A stretch of DNA of 64,000 nt, from NCBI GenBank assembly GCA_902552185.1, contig CACDFZ010000001.1:1-64000 (forward strand), in the 5' to 3' direction. A model generated the notes under the pieces. It worked only from the letters and a program-made list of their open reading frames with translations, was not told the DNA's origin and searched no databases. Shown in pieces: positions 9,012 through 18,673 of this stretch. Both the position numbers and the translations under genes were made by a program. The first letter of the stretch is position 1. Each line of letters opens with the position of its first letter. This stretch comes from an uncultured Pelagibacteraceae bacterium (GTDB lineage Bacteria; Pseudomonadota; Alphaproteobacteria; Pelagibacterales; Pelagibacteraceae).

Positions 9012-9908
9012 ATGCAACTGCCCGTCATTAATCACCCCGATTATGTTGCAAAAATAAATGACGATAATAAATTCCCTATAAAAAAATTCGGCGCCTTAGC
9101 GGATCATCTATTAAAAGAGAAAGTTGTTAAAAAATTTTTTATTCCAAAAGAATGTTCTATCGAAACGATGAAAACTTCTCATTCTTTAGAATATATAAAT
9201 CAGATAAAAAATAAAACATTAGATATTAAATCACAAAAAAAAATTGGATTTCCAATTAATGATAGTGTTGTAAGAAGATCTTTTGTTGCAACCGGAGGAA
9301 CAGTGCTGGCAAGTAAATTAGCTTTAGATTCTAAACTTGCTTGTAATACTGCGGGTGGGAGTCATCATGCAACTTTTGACTTTGGAGCTGGATACTGTGT
9401 ATTCAACGATGTTGCAGTTGCAGCAAATTATCTCAAAAAAAAAGGGTATGCGAAAAAAATCCTAATTTTAGATTTAGACGTTCATCAAGGAAATGGTAAT
9501 TCTGAAATATTTAAGAACGATAAAGATGTACTAACTTTTAGTATGCATTGCGCTTCTAATTATCCTGCTAAAAAATCTAAAAGCGATATGGACATCGAAT
9601 TAGCTGAAAATACAGAAGATGAAGAATATTTAAATATTCTTTTTAGGAACTTAAAAATACTAAACCAAAACAAATATGATTTCATATTTTATGTTGCTGG
9701 TGTAGATATCCACTGTGAAGACAGATTAGGTAAGCTTAAAATAACAGATGCAGGCGTTAATAAGAGAGATCAAATTGTAATCGATAATTTTAATAGAAAA
9801 AATATTCCTTTATGTGGAGTTTTAGGAGGAGGATATAATAAAAGTTTTGAAAAGCTTATAGAACTTCACTCAATGCTTCATAAAAATTGTGCAGAAATTA
9901 TTAGGTAA
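9012..9908 (+). CDS. Histone deacetylase superfamily / acetoin-utilisation-type deacetylase
   Basis: A 298-aa arginase/deacetylase-fold Zn hydrolase. The tandem active-site histidines are in GGSHHATFDFG (about 115-125), followed by GYCVFNDVAVAA and the metal site LDLDVHQGNGN (D-x-H). A further acidic metal ligand is suggested by AGVDIHCEDRLG. Bacterial relatives act on acetylated lysines, polyamines or other small amides, and the substrate cannot be chosen from sequence. Co-location with a thiolase suggests a link to acetyl metabolism, which is inference only. Confidence 0.88.
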   Translation: MQLPVINHPDYVAKINDDNKFPIKKFGALADHLLKEKVVKKFFIPKECSIETMKTSHSLEYINQIKNKTLDIKSQKKIGFPINDSVVRRSFVATGGTVLASKLALDSKLACNTAGGSHHATFDFGAGYCVFNDVAVAANYLKKKGYAKKILILDLDVHQGNGNSEIFKNDKDVLTFSMHCASNYPAKKSKSDMDIELAENTEDEEYLNILFRNLKILNQNKYDFIFYVAGVDIHCEDRLGKLKITDAGVNKRDQIVIDNFNRKNIPLCGVLGGGYNKSFEKLIELHSMLHKNCAEIIR

Positions 9909-10144
9909 AAATTTTTATTTTAAAAAGTATTTTTTAAGTATAATTTTTTGAACCAAATATTCGCTGTTAGTCGTTCGGTCTCTTTTTTTCAAAAAAATGT
10001 TTAATATCCACTTCACATCTTTATTGTCCAGATTTTGTTGACAAAAAATCGAGCAAATTGTGTCAAAAAAGGTTCATAAAGAATAAATTGCTTCAATTTT
10101 GGCATTTATTAATTAATCAATTTTTAATAAATTCCATTTCAGTT

Positions 10145-10150
10145 TATAAT
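10145..10150 (+). promoter_or_regulatory. Perfect -10 box just upstream of aceE
   Basis: The 249-bp gap 9909-10157 has no ORF of note and is very AT-rich. A perfect TATAAT lies 7 bp before the aceE ATG, which would place transcription start at or next to the ATG (leaderless mRNA); no Shine-Dalgarno sequence is visible. The -35 region is poor. A second possible start region with TTGACA at 10038-10043 lies farther upstream. Confidence 0.3.
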
Positions 10151-10157
10151 AAGAATT

Positions 10158-13100
10158 ATGGCTCAAAATATTTCAGTACCTGACATTGGCGATTTTAAAG
10201 ATGTAGAAGTAATCGAAGTATTGGTAAAACCGGGAGATCAAATTAAAAAAAACGATCCCTTAGTTACTATTGAGAGTGACAAATCAAGTGTAGAAATTCC
10301 ATCTCCATCAGAGGGTCAAATTAAAGATTTAAAAGTTAAAGTTGGTGATAAAGTTTCTGAAGGAAGCTTACTAGTAACATTAGAGTCTAAAGATAGCTCT
10401 AGTATTCAAGTCAAAAATGAACAGCAAAAAGTTCATAAAGAAATTAAAAAAGAAAAACCAAAAAAAAACGGGAATGTTGTTACCACTCAATCTTTAAAAC
10501 AAATTAAAAAAGTCTTTGCTGAGCCGGCATCCAAAGATGATATAGACCCGTTAGAAACAAATGAGTGGATTGAGTCTTTAAATTCTGTAATTGAAAATGA
10601 TGGGGCGTCAAGAGCAAGTTACTTATTAAACAAAGTAATCGATCAAGCTTATAAGGCAGGATTAGTCCTACCTGATACCAGAACAACGCCATATATAAAT
10701 ACTATTCCGCCTGAAGCAGAAGTTAAATCGCCAGGAGATCAAAATATTGAAAAAAAAATCCGTGCCTACATAAGGTGGAATGCCGCCGCTATGGTTGTGA
10801 AAGCAAACAAAAAAAGTTCAGAGCTTGGTGGACATATAGGAACTTTTGCATCAGCTGCAACATTGTACGATGTAGGAATGAACCATTTTTGGAGAGCAAA
10901 AAATAATAAATTTGGTGGTGACTTAGTATATTTTCAAGGACACTCAGCACCTGGTATGTACGCAAGAGCATTTTTAGAGGGAAGACTAACTGCTAAACAA
11001 TTAGATGGCTTTAGACAAGAAGTCGGAAAAGATGGATTGTCCTCTTATCCTCATCCATGGTTAATGCCAAATTTCTGGCAATTCCCAACCGTATCTATGG
11101 GACTTGGACCAATAATGGGTATCTATCAGGCTAGGTTTTTAAAATATTTAATTAATAGAGGATTGATTAAAGATGAAGGGAGAAAGATTTGGGTTTTTCT
11201 AGGTGATGGTGAAATGGATGAACCTGAGTCATTAGGTGCGATTGGATTAGCAGCAAGAGAAAAGTTAGATAATTTAATTTTCGTAATCAATTGTAATCTA
11301 CAAAGACTTGACGGTCCTGTTAGAGGAAACGGTAAAATTATTCAAGAGCTTGAGGGTAGTTTCAGAGGGACAGGATGGAATGTAATAAAAGTAATTTGGG
11401 GTTCTTATTGGGATCAACTTTTAGCAAAAGATAAAAGTGGGCTTTTAATTAAAAGAATGAATGAGTGTGTAGATGGTGAGTATCAAGCTTTTAAGGCAAA
11501 AGGTGGTAATTATGTAAGGGAAAAATTTTTTGGTAAATACCCCGAGTTAAAAGAATTAGTATCTACTTTAACAGATAAAGATATATGGAAATTAAATAGA
11601 GGTGGTCACGATCCACATAAAGTTTATGCCGCGTACGATGCAGCTATGAAAAATAAAGGCTCGCCGACAGTTATTATTGCAAAAACAATTAAAGGATACG
11701 GAATGGGTAAATCCGGTGAAAGTATAAATACCACTCATCAACAGAAAAAAATGGATGAGGGAGATTTGTTATATTATAGAGATAGATTTGGCGTTCCACT
11801 AACTGACAAGCAAGTCAAAAATATCGAGTATTATAGACCGGACGAAAATTCAGAAGAAATTAAATACCTTAAAGATCGTAGAATAAAATTAGGTGGATTT
11901 ATCCCAGAGCGTACGTCTTTTGCGAAAGCAATTAAAACTCCACCAAAAGATATTTTTGATAGTTTTATGAAGTCGACAGGTGAAAAAGAAATGTCTACTA
12001 CCATGGCCTTAGTAAGAATGCTTACTGCTCTATTAAGAGATAAAAATGTATCGCCAAGATTAGTTCCAATAATTCCAGATGAAGCTAGAACATTTGGTAT
12101 GGAAGGTTTTTTTCAAAAGATAGGAATTTACGCTCATGAAGGACAAAAATATGAGCCGGTCGACTCTGAACAACTTAGTTCATATCGTGAGGATAAGAGT
12201 GGGCAGGTTTTAGAGGAAGGAATAACAGAATCAGGGGCGATGTCATCTTGGATTGCTGCAGGAACAGCATACACCAATCATGATATAGAAATGATACCTA
12301 TATATATATTTTATTCTATGTTTGGATTTCAGAGAGTTGGTGATTTGGCCTGGGCTGCAGGAGACTCTCAAGCTAGAGGTTTTTTAATTGGTGCTACGGC
12401 TGGAAGAACAACTTTAGCTGGGGAAGGATTGCAACACCAAGACGGTCACAGTCATCTTATGGCCTCTAATATTCCAAATTGTGTAAGTTACGATCCAACT
12501 TTCGCATACGAAATGGCAGTAATCTTAAGGGATGGAATGAAAAGAATGCATGAGAAAAAAGAGAATATTTTTTACTATATTACAGCAATGAATGAGAACT
12601 ATCCTCATCCTGCTAAACCTAAAGACTCTGACGAGGGTATTTTAAAGGGCATGTATTTGCTTAAAGAGACAAGAAATAAAGGAAAGACTAGAGTCCAACT
12701 TCTAGGCTCTGGTACAATCCTGCGTGAGGTAATGGGTGCTGCTGAAATTCTTTCTAAAGAATATGGAATTGACTCTGATATTTGGAGTGTCACAAGTTTC
12801 AATGAGCTCAGAAAAGACGGGATGGAAACTGAAAGATGGAACTTATTAAATCCTGATGGAAAAAAGAAGAAATCTTACGTTGAAAAATGTTTAGAAAAAC
12901 GAGAAGGCCCTGTGTTTGCGGCTTCTGATTATATTAGATCATTTTCAGATCAGCTTAGACCATATGTAAATAAACCTTTTTACTCTTTCGGAACTGATGG
13001 ATATGGAAGAAGTGATACAAGAAAAAATCTGAGAAAGTTTTTTGAAGTTGATAAAGAACATATTGTTGCTTACACTCTAAGCGCATTAGCAAAAGAACAA

Positions 13101-13181
13101 TTAATTGCGTCTAAACATGCAGAAAAAGCGATTAAAAAATACAAAGTAGATAAAGAAAAAGTGTTCCCAACGAAATTATAA
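10158..13181 (+). CDS. aceE: Pyruvate dehydrogenase E1 (homodimeric) with fused N-terminal lipoyl domain
   Basis: The protein is 1007 aa where classical AceE has about 890. Residues 1-80 form a biotinyl/lipoyl domain with the lipoylation site ESDKSS (K42). A charged linker follows (about 80-125), and the AceE body begins near DDIDPLETNEWIESL. The thiamine diphosphate motif GDGEMDEPE is near residue 350. The enzyme decarboxylates pyruvate and reductively acetylates lipoyl groups. aceF starts 1 bp after its stop. The fused lipoyl domain is almost the same sequence as that of AceF; see findings. Confidence 0.96.
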   Translation: MAQNISVPDIGDFKDVEVIEVLVKPGDQIKKNDPLVTIESDKSSVEIPSPSEGQIKDLKVKVGDKVSEGSLLVTLESKDSSSIQVKNEQQKVHKEIKKEKPKKNGNVVTTQSLKQIKKVFAEPASKDDIDPLETNEWIESLNSVIENDGASRASYLLNKVIDQAYKAGLVLPDTRTTPYINTIPPEAEVKSPGDQNIEKKIRAYIRWNAAAMVVKANKKSSELGGHIGTFASAATLYDVGMNHFWRAKNNKFGGDLVYFQGHSAPGMYARAFLEGRLTAKQLDGFRQEVGKDGLSSYPHPWLMPNFWQFPTVSMGLGPIMGIYQARFLKYLINRGLIKDEGRKIWVFLGDGEMDEPESLGAIGLAAREKLDNLIFVINCNLQRLDGPVRGNGKIIQELEGSFRGTGWNVIKVIWGSYWDQLLAKDKSGLLIKRMNECVDGEYQAFKAKGGNYVREKFFGKYPELKELVSTLTDKDIWKLNRGGHDPHKVYAAYDAAMKNKGSPTVIIAKTIKGYGMGKSGESINTTHQQKKMDEGDLLYYRDRFGVPLTDKQVKNIEYYRPDENSEEIKYLKDRRIKLGGFIPERTSFAKAIKTPPKDIFDSFMKSTGEKEMSTTMALVRMLTALLRDKNVSPRLVPIIPDEARTFGMEGFFQKIGIYAHEGQKYEPVDSEQLSSYREDKSGQVLEEGITESGAMSSWIAAGTAYTNHDIEMIPIYIFYSMFGFQRVGDLAWAAGDSQARGFLIGATAGRTTLAGEGLQHQDGHSHLMASNIPNCVSYDPTFAYEMAVILRDGMKRMHEKKENIFYYITAMNENYPHPAKPKDSDEGILKGMYLLKETRNKGKTRVQLLGSGTILREVMGAAEILSKEYGIDSDIWSVTSFNELRKDGMETERWNLLNPDGKKKKSYVEKCLEKREGPVFAASDYIRSFSDQLRPYVNKPFYSFGTDGYGRSDTRKNLRKFFEVDKEHIVAYTLSALAKEQLIASKHAEKAIKKYKVDKEKVFPTKL

Positions 13182-13182
13182 A

Positions 13183-14424
13183 ATGTCCTCAAAAGATATA
13201 TTAGTTCCAAACATAGGCGATTTTAAAGACGTTGAAGTCATTGAGGTTTTGGTTAAAACTGGTCAAAAAATTAAAAAAAATGATTCTTTAATTACAATTG
13301 AAAGCGACAAATCTAGCGTAGAGGTACCTTCTACATCAGATGGGATTATAGAAAAAATTGAAATCAAAATAGGTGATAAAGTAAGCGAAGGTGATCTTAT
13401 ACTTACTGTTAGTGAAGAGTCAAAAACAGAAGAAAAAGAAAAGCCTTCACGAGAAAACAAAATTAAAGAGGTAGTATCAAAAAAACCAGATCCGGCTCCT
13501 CCACCAGTCATTCAACCTATATCAGGTGTAAAATTAGCTAGTCCAAAGGTCAGAAAATTTGCAAGAGAACTTGGCGCAAATGTAACTGAAATACAAGGTA
13601 CGCAAAGATCGGGAAGAGTGACAGAAGATGATGTAAAAAAATTTGTTAAGTCTCAAGTATCTGTCAATCAAGGTAAAGTTGAAGCAAAAAAATATAAAGA
13701 TGAATATTCTCATGAGGAATTCGGAGAAATTGAAATTAAAGATATGCCAAGAGTGAAAAAGCTCTCAGGTCCTCAATTAGTAAGATCATGGACTGAAATA
13801 CCACATGTAACTCAACATGATGAAATTGATATTACAGAAATGGAGCAATTTAGAACATCACTATTTGATCATTACACTGGAGAAAAAATTTCTGTAACAC
13901 CTTTAGCTTTTATAACTAGGGCAGTTGTAAATGCTTTAAAAGATTTTCCTAATTTTAATTGTTCTATTGATCCTGAAAAAAATAAAATAGTTTATAAAAA
14001 ATATTATCATGTAGGTTTTGCAGTAGATACGCCTCACGGGCTGATGGTTCCAAAATTAAGAGATGTTGACCAAATGAATATAAAAGAAATTGGAGATGAG
14101 TTAAGAAGAGTAAGTAGAGAGTGTAGAGATCTAAAAATAAATAAAAAAGAATTTTTTGGCGGGTCGATGACTATTTCTAGTTTAGGAGGGATAGGCGGAA
14201 CTTTTTTTACTCCAATTATAAACCCTCCAGAAGTCGCAATTTTAGGAGTTGGAAGAAGTTATGATAAATTGGTTAAAACAAAAGGTCAGTTAGTAAATAG
14301 AAAAATCTTACCAATATCATTATCTTACGACCATAGAATTATCGATGGTGCGGAAGGTGCTAGGTTTTGTGTTCATTTAAATAAAAGTCTTGGTAAAGAT
14401 TTCGCTTTCAAGCTTGCTGTTTAA
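13183..14424 (+). CDS. aceF: Dihydrolipoamide acetyltransferase (PDH E2)
   Basis: This 413-aa E2 has one N-terminal lipoyl domain (1-80, K43 in ESDKSS), a Pro/Lys linker, a peripheral-subunit-binding domain (about 118-152, LASPKVRKFAREL) and a catalytic domain ending with the active-site His in SYDHRIIDG (about 383-391). It passes the acetyl group to CoA and forms the PDH core. No lpd gene follows; the E3 subunit is probably LpdA at 53.5 kb. A single lipoyl domain here plus one on E1 gives two per E1/E2 pair. Confidence 0.96.
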   Translation: MSSKDILVPNIGDFKDVEVIEVLVKTGQKIKKNDSLITIESDKSSVEVPSTSDGIIEKIEIKIGDKVSEGDLILTVSEESKTEEKEKPSRENKIKEVVSKKPDPAPPPVIQPISGVKLASPKVRKFARELGANVTEIQGTQRSGRVTEDDVKKFVKSQVSVNQGKVEAKKYKDEYSHEEFGEIEIKDMPRVKKLSGPQLVRSWTEIPHVTQHDEIDITEMEQFRTSLFDHYTGEKISVTPLAFITRAVVNALKDFPNFNCSIDPEKNKIVYKKYYHVGFAVDTPHGLMVPKLRDVDQMNIKEIGDELRRVSRECRDLKINKKEFFGGSMTISSLGGIGGTFFTPIINPPEVAILGVGRSYDKLVKTKGQLVNRKILPISLSYDHRIIDGAEGARFCVHLNKSLGKDFAFKLAV

Positions 14425-14447
14425 TCTAAATTACAATATTAAAAATT

Positions 14448-15350
14448 ATGAATAAAAGTTTTATTTCTATAACTTGTGCTGTTTCTTGCTCTTTTTTATG
14501 GGGCACTGCCTTTATAGCCCAAGATACTGGAATGGACTACATAGGTCCTTGGACTTTCTCTGCGGCTAGATTGATCTTAGGTTTTTTTGCTTTATTGCCT
14601 TTTTTTTTCATTTTCGAATTTAAAAAAATTAAAAAACTAAAGTTAAATTTTAAAGTAATCTTTTTTTACATGTTTTTATTGGGATTTTTTCTGGCTAGCG
14701 GAAATATTTTTCAACAAATATCACTTATATATACAGATGTAGCGAATTCAGCTGTGTTTACCGTTCTTTATGTAATTATAGTGCCTGTTCTCGCTTATTT
14801 CTTTTTTTCAAAAAAAATCCATAAGTCTGTTTGGCCAGCAGTATTTTTGTGTTTACTGGGTGGTTTGCTTTTAAGTGAATTGGACAATTATAGGGTTAGA
14901 CTTGGAGACTCTCTTGTCATAGTTGGAGCTTTTTTTTGGGCACTTCATATTGTTTATGTTTCAAAATTTCTAAAGATATTTAATTTCCCAATAACTATAG
15001 CTGCCTTTCAATGTTTAATTGCTGCAATACTGTCAACTATCCCAGCTGTATCAATTGAGTTTGTCTCTTTCAAATTATTAACTTTAGAGGCAAGAGAACT
15101 TATTTATGCGGGTGTTTTATCTAGCGGAATTGCTTTTTTACTTCAAATAATAGCTCTACAACACTTATCGCCTGCACCTGCCGCAATTATATTTTCATTA
15201 GAGGGCGTTTTCGCATCGATCGCTGCTTGGCTTTTATTAGATCAATATCTCAATGAGTTTAAAGTTTTGGGTATCATAATAATTTTATCTGCAGTTATTT
15301 TCTCTCAACTAGCACCAATTTATGGTAAAAAAATATATGGACGAAACTAA
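14448..15350 (+). CDS. EamA/DMT-family transporter (10 TM)
   Basis: A 300-aa drug/metabolite transporter with about ten hydrophobic helices in two EamA repeats. The first half contains SFLWGTAFIAQDTGMDYIGP, typical of EamA repeat 1, and the second ends near LLLDQYLNEFKVLGIIIIL, typical of repeat 2. Members export amino acids or other metabolites; the substrate is unknown. The 3' end overlaps the next ORF by up to 29 bp. Confidence 0.9.
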   Translation: MNKSFISITCAVSCSFLWGTAFIAQDTGMDYIGPWTFSAARLILGFFALLPFFFIFEFKKIKKLKLNFKVIFFYMFLLGFFLASGNIFQQISLIYTDVANSAVFTVLYVIIVPVLAYFFFSKKIHKSVWPAVFLCLLGGLLLSELDNYRVRLGDSLVIVGAFFWALHIVYVSKFLKIFNFPITIAAFQCLIAAILSTIPAVSIEFVSFKLLTLEARELIYAGVLSSGIAFLLQIIALQHLSPAPAAIIFSLEGVFASIAAWLLLDQYLNEFKVLGIIIILSAVIFSQLAPIYGKKIYGRN

Positions 15351-15714
15351 AAAAGGTTTTATGCAAAATATTGGTGATCTTTCTTTTAAAAAGATAGATG
15401 AAACTAATTATGAATTTAGTATTAAAGTAGAAGAAAAATTTCTCAATACAGGTAAAATTGCACACGGAGGTTTTATAGCAACAATAGCTGACACGGGTAT
15501 GGGGAATGCTGCTCATATAGCTGCAGGAAACAAAAGATCAGTTACTGTTAATTTAGATATAAAATATATCTCAGCGGGTAAGCTGGGTGACAATCTAGTA
15601 GGAAAAGTGGAGGTATTGAAAAGAACTAAAACTTTAGTTTTTATAAATTGTAAAATTTTAAATCCTAATGGTATTGTTGCGACCGCATCTGGAACTTGGA
15701 AAATATTATCCTAA
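15322..15714 (+). CDS. PaaI-like hotdog-fold thioesterase
   Basis: The 130-aa hotdog protein carries the family block KIAHGGFIATIADTGMGNAA (about 48-67), with the Gly-Gly and acidic residue used by PaaI-type acyl-CoA thioesterases. The listed ATG overlaps the transporter by 29 bp; a second in-frame ATG at 15337 would shorten the protein by 5 residues and is equally plausible. Its stop shares bases with the msrB stop on the other strand. Confidence 0.85.
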   Translation: MVKKYMDETKKGFMQNIGDLSFKKIDETNYEFSIKVEEKFLNTGKIAHGGFIATIADTGMGNAAHIAAGNKRSVTVNLDIKYISAGKLGDNLVGKVEVLKRTKTLVFINCKILNPNGIVATASGTWKILS

Positions 15715-16160
15715 TCAGGAATAAAAATTAAACATAAACCATTATTACAATATCTTTTGCCATTAGGCCCTGGTCCATCGTTAAAAACATGCCCATGGTG
15801 AGCGCCACATTTAGCGCAATGATACTCAATTCTTTTCATACCAAAGGAATAATCAACTTTAGTTTTAAAAGCTCCAGGTATAGCCTCATTAAAAGAAGGC
15901 CACCCTGTTCCACTATCAAATTTTGAAACAGACTCGAATAATTTAGCGTTACAATTTGCACAGTGATATGAGCCTTTACGTTTTTCAAAATTAAGTGGAC
16001 TAGTTCCAGCCCTCTCAGTACCTTCTCCAAACATTATTCTTTTTTGCTCATCAGTGAGATTGGGATTTATAATTTTTTTCTCTATTGCTGATATTTTTAA
16101 TGGCAATAAAAGAGAGACTAGTCCATAAAAAATTATTTTAATAAATGATCTTTTTTTCAT
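15711..16160 (-). CDS. msrB: Peptide-methionine (R)-S-oxide reductase, exported
   Basis: A 149-aa MsrB that reduces methionine-R-sulfoxide in proteins. Zn ligands appear as CANC (near 67-70) and CAKC (near 115-118), and the catalytic Cys is in RYCNNG near 138. The N-terminus (MKKRSFIKIIFYGLVSLLL) is a signal peptide or anchor, so it probably repairs periplasmic proteins. It starts 7 bp downstream of the 49-aa gene and appears to be the last gene of the TAXI-TRAP series. Confidence 0.93.
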   Translation of the reverse strand: MKKRSFIKIIFYGLVSLLLPLKISAIEKKIINPNLTDEQKRIMFGEGTERAGTSPLNFEKRKGSYHCANCNAKLFESVSKFDSGTGWPSFNEAIPGAFKTKVDYSFGMKRIEYHCAKCGAHHGHVFNDGPGPNGKRYCNNGLCLIFIPD

Positions 16161-16167
16161 ATTAAAT

Positions 16168-16317
16168 TTAATTTTTCTGTCTTATTTTCGTAATACCACA
16201 ATCCTTACATTTAACTGTTTCTGTTGATCCCGCTGCCCCGAAACCATATTTTGTGTCAATAATATCGTATCTATGAATTCCAATATAGCAGAACCATCTG
16301 TAAATCTGCTTTAACAT
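16168..16317 (-). CDS. 49-aa zinc-ribbon-like small protein
   Basis: This ORF is absent from the track. It starts 6 bp after the TRAP permease stop and ends 7 bp before msrB. The protein starts MLKQIYRWFCYIGIHRYD and has a C-terminal CKDCG (C37, C40) with another Cys at 10, like half of a zinc ribbon; the middle reads TKYGFGAAGSTETVK. The exact fit between two co-directional genes supports it as real. Function unknown; metal binding is inference. Confidence 0.6.
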   Translation of the reverse strand: MLKQIYRWFCYIGIHRYDIIDTKYGFGAAGSTETVKCKDCGITKIRQKN

Positions 16318-16323
16318 AATTAC

Positions 16324-18651
16324 TCACTCTTGTTTTCGCCTATAATTATTATACCCAAAAATTAATAATAATAAAAACGAAAATGGATAAACTATTGCTT
16401 TATTAGGTCTATCAGGATTTTCAATTTTAAAATTACTTATGATATCTCCCATTTGCATTCCTGATTTTTTAGCTTCACCTTTCCAGTTCAATTTGTCTAC
16501 TATTAATTGCTCGTTTTGTTCTGACAAGGTCACTCCATATTCTTCTAAGTTATATTCATTTTCAAATTTTTCTCTATCAATCACAAATAGCTTGTATCTT
16601 TCCCCATACTCGGTAACTCTAGTCACCTTAATGTGAACTTCTTTTGTAGGGTCAAAAGAAAGATCTTGAATATTTTCGGCTATAAGTTTCTGCTCATTAA
16701 ACTTAGGAAAGAATTTACTTAAAACATAATCTGGGGCCAGAAAGGATATGGAGATTATTAAGAATGCTATAATTTCATACCATTTTAATTTATTTATAAA
16801 CCATTGCTGAGTTGCAGCGGTAAAAACTAAAATTCCAATTAAAGATGTAACTATTACTATTAATGCTTGCCAAATGTTGTCTACACCGATTAGTAAAAGT
16901 TCGTGATTAAATAAAAAAACAATAGGTAAAATACCTGTTCTTAAACTGTACCAAATAGCTTGCAGACCAGTTCTGAGAGGATCACCACCAGAAATTGCAG
17001 CTGCAGCATACGAAGCCAAGCCAACCGGTGGCGTAACATCAGCCATCAAACCAAAATAAAATACGAATAAATGAACAGCGATTAATGGAAAGATGTAACC
17101 AGATGCATTCCCAACATCGACAAGAACTGTTGCCATTAGTGAAGCCACAACAACATAATTTGCTGTAGTTGGAAGACCCATACCGAGCAATAAACAGAGT
17201 ATAATTGTGAGTAAAATTAAGATGATCACATTATCTCTAGCTATTGTCTCTATGACTATAATAAGATTGGTACTTAACCCTGTTGAACCTACTGCTCCAA
17301 CTATTATACCTGCTGTTGCAATCGCAATACCAACTCCAACCATATTTATTGCACCCTTTTGAAGTCCAACGATTGTTTGATTGTACCAATCAGTTAAACC
17401 AGTTTTAAAGTCTGGATTTTTAATTATGCGATTTACTAAATTTACTAAGATCAAAGATAATGTTGCGTAAAAAATTGAAAATCCCGCTGTATATCTCATG
17501 TAAACAAGTAAAAAAATAAGGACAAAAATTGGTATTAAAAAGTGTAAACCAGAAAGAAAGGTTTTCTTTAAATGAGGAACGTCTGCATCATCCATTCCTT
17601 TAAGACCTAGTTTTAATGCCTCCAAATGAGATATATAAAACAAGGCAATATATGAAATTACTGCAGGTAAGAAAGCGTGTTTAACTACCTCAAAATAAGT
17701 AACACCAATAAAACTTGCCATAACAAAAGCGGCTGCACCCATTACAGGTGGCATTATTTGACCATTAACTGAAGATGAAACTTCTATTGCTCCAGCTTTC
17801 TCTTGTGAGAAACCAGTTTTTTTCATAATTGGAATTGTAAATGTTCCAGTAGTAACGGTGTTTGCAATCGAAGATCCAGAAATCATTCCTGTCATTCCCG
17901 AACCAAGAATCGCAGCTTTAGCTGGACCTCCTCGCATTTTACCAACCATTGCAAAAGCTAAATCTAAAAAATATTTTCCACCACCAGCGGTTTCTAATAA
18001 TGCTCCAAATAAAACGAACAAAAAGATAAAATCAACTGAAACACCAATTGGAATTCCGAATATCGCCTCTTGGTCAAACCATTGAAATCCTACTAATCTT
18101 TTTAGAGAAAGACCACCATGAGAAATAATATCTGGCGCATATTTTCCAAAATATGAAAATAGAAGAAAGCAAATCGCAATAATAACCAAAGGCAAGCCTA
18201 TAGCTCTTCTTGTTGCTTCTAATAATATTAAAATACCAAAAGTACCAATAATTAATTCAACAGGAACTTTAAAGCCAAAAAATTCTTTAACTAATAAAAT
18301 CCCTCCCCTATTAACTAAATCGTCATAGAAAAAATAGATATAAAGACAACAAAAAGCTGCAACTAAACTAATTAGAATATCTAAAAAAGAAATTTTTTTT
18401 CCTCTTGCTATTGGAAATATTAGAAAAGTTAGTGTAAGTGCAAATCCTAAATGAATTGCTCTTGCTGGTAAACCCTTGAACATGCCAAAATTAAACCAAA
18501 ACGGAAATGGTGAAGCATACCAAAGTTGAAACAATGTCCAAATGATTGCTATCCCCATAACAATCTTTAAATGTAAACCGGATAAATTTTTTGTCGGAGA
18601 AATATCTTCGCTTATTTTTTGTTTAATTTTATCTTTTATATTTTGACTCAT
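16324..18651 (-). CDS. TRAP transporter permease, fused 4TM/12TM subunits (TAXI type)
   Basis: The 775-aa protein has many transmembrane segments joining the small (DctQ-like) and large (DctM-like) subunits, as is normal for TAXI-type TRAP systems. Recognisable blocks are the DctM-like LGSGMTGMISGSSIANTVTTG and QIMPPVMGAAAFVMA, and LGMGLPTTANYVV later. After the last bundle a soluble part of about 110 residues (about 640-750) contains KKSGMQMGDIISNFKIEN, PDZ-like, in the position of the TRAP C-terminal DUF3394 domain, followed by a final helix. It pairs with the receptor encoded upstream, with a terminator hairpin between them. Confidence 0.95.
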   Translation of the reverse strand: MSQNIKDKIKQKISEDISPTKNLSGLHLKIVMGIAIIWTLFQLWYASPFPFWFNFGMFKGLPARAIHLGFALTLTFLIFPIARGKKISFLDILISLVAAFCCLYIYFFYDDLVNRGGILLVKEFFGFKVPVELIIGTFGILILLEATRRAIGLPLVIIAICFLLFSYFGKYAPDIISHGGLSLKRLVGFQWFDQEAIFGIPIGVSVDFIFLFVLFGALLETAGGGKYFLDLAFAMVGKMRGGPAKAAILGSGMTGMISGSSIANTVTTGTFTIPIMKKTGFSQEKAGAIEVSSSVNGQIMPPVMGAAAFVMASFIGVTYFEVVKHAFLPAVISYIALFYISHLEALKLGLKGMDDADVPHLKKTFLSGLHFLIPIFVLIFLLVYMRYTAGFSIFYATLSLILVNLVNRIIKNPDFKTGLTDWYNQTIVGLQKGAINMVGVGIAIATAGIIVGAVGSTGLSTNLIIVIETIARDNVIILILLTIILCLLLGMGLPTTANYVVVASLMATVLVDVGNASGYIFPLIAVHLFVFYFGLMADVTPPVGLASYAAAAISGGDPLRTGLQAIWYSLRTGILPIVFLFNHELLLIGVDNIWQALIVIVTSLIGILVFTAATQQWFINKLKWYEIIAFLIISISFLAPDYVLSKFFPKFNEQKLIAENIQDLSFDPTKEVHIKVTRVTEYGERYKLFVIDREKFENEYNLEEYGVTLSEQNEQLIVDKLNWKGEAKKSGMQMGDIISNFKIENPDRPNKAIVYPFSFLLLLIFGYNNYRRKQE

Positions 18652-18673
18652 TAATGAGAAGATACAATATTAT

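Noticed and set aside
10038-10066. TTGACA...TGTCAA inverted repeat upstream of aceE as a repressor operator
   Set aside because: The arms are 6 bp with a 17-bp gap, and TTGACA is also a -35 box; no known operator fits and chance is likely.
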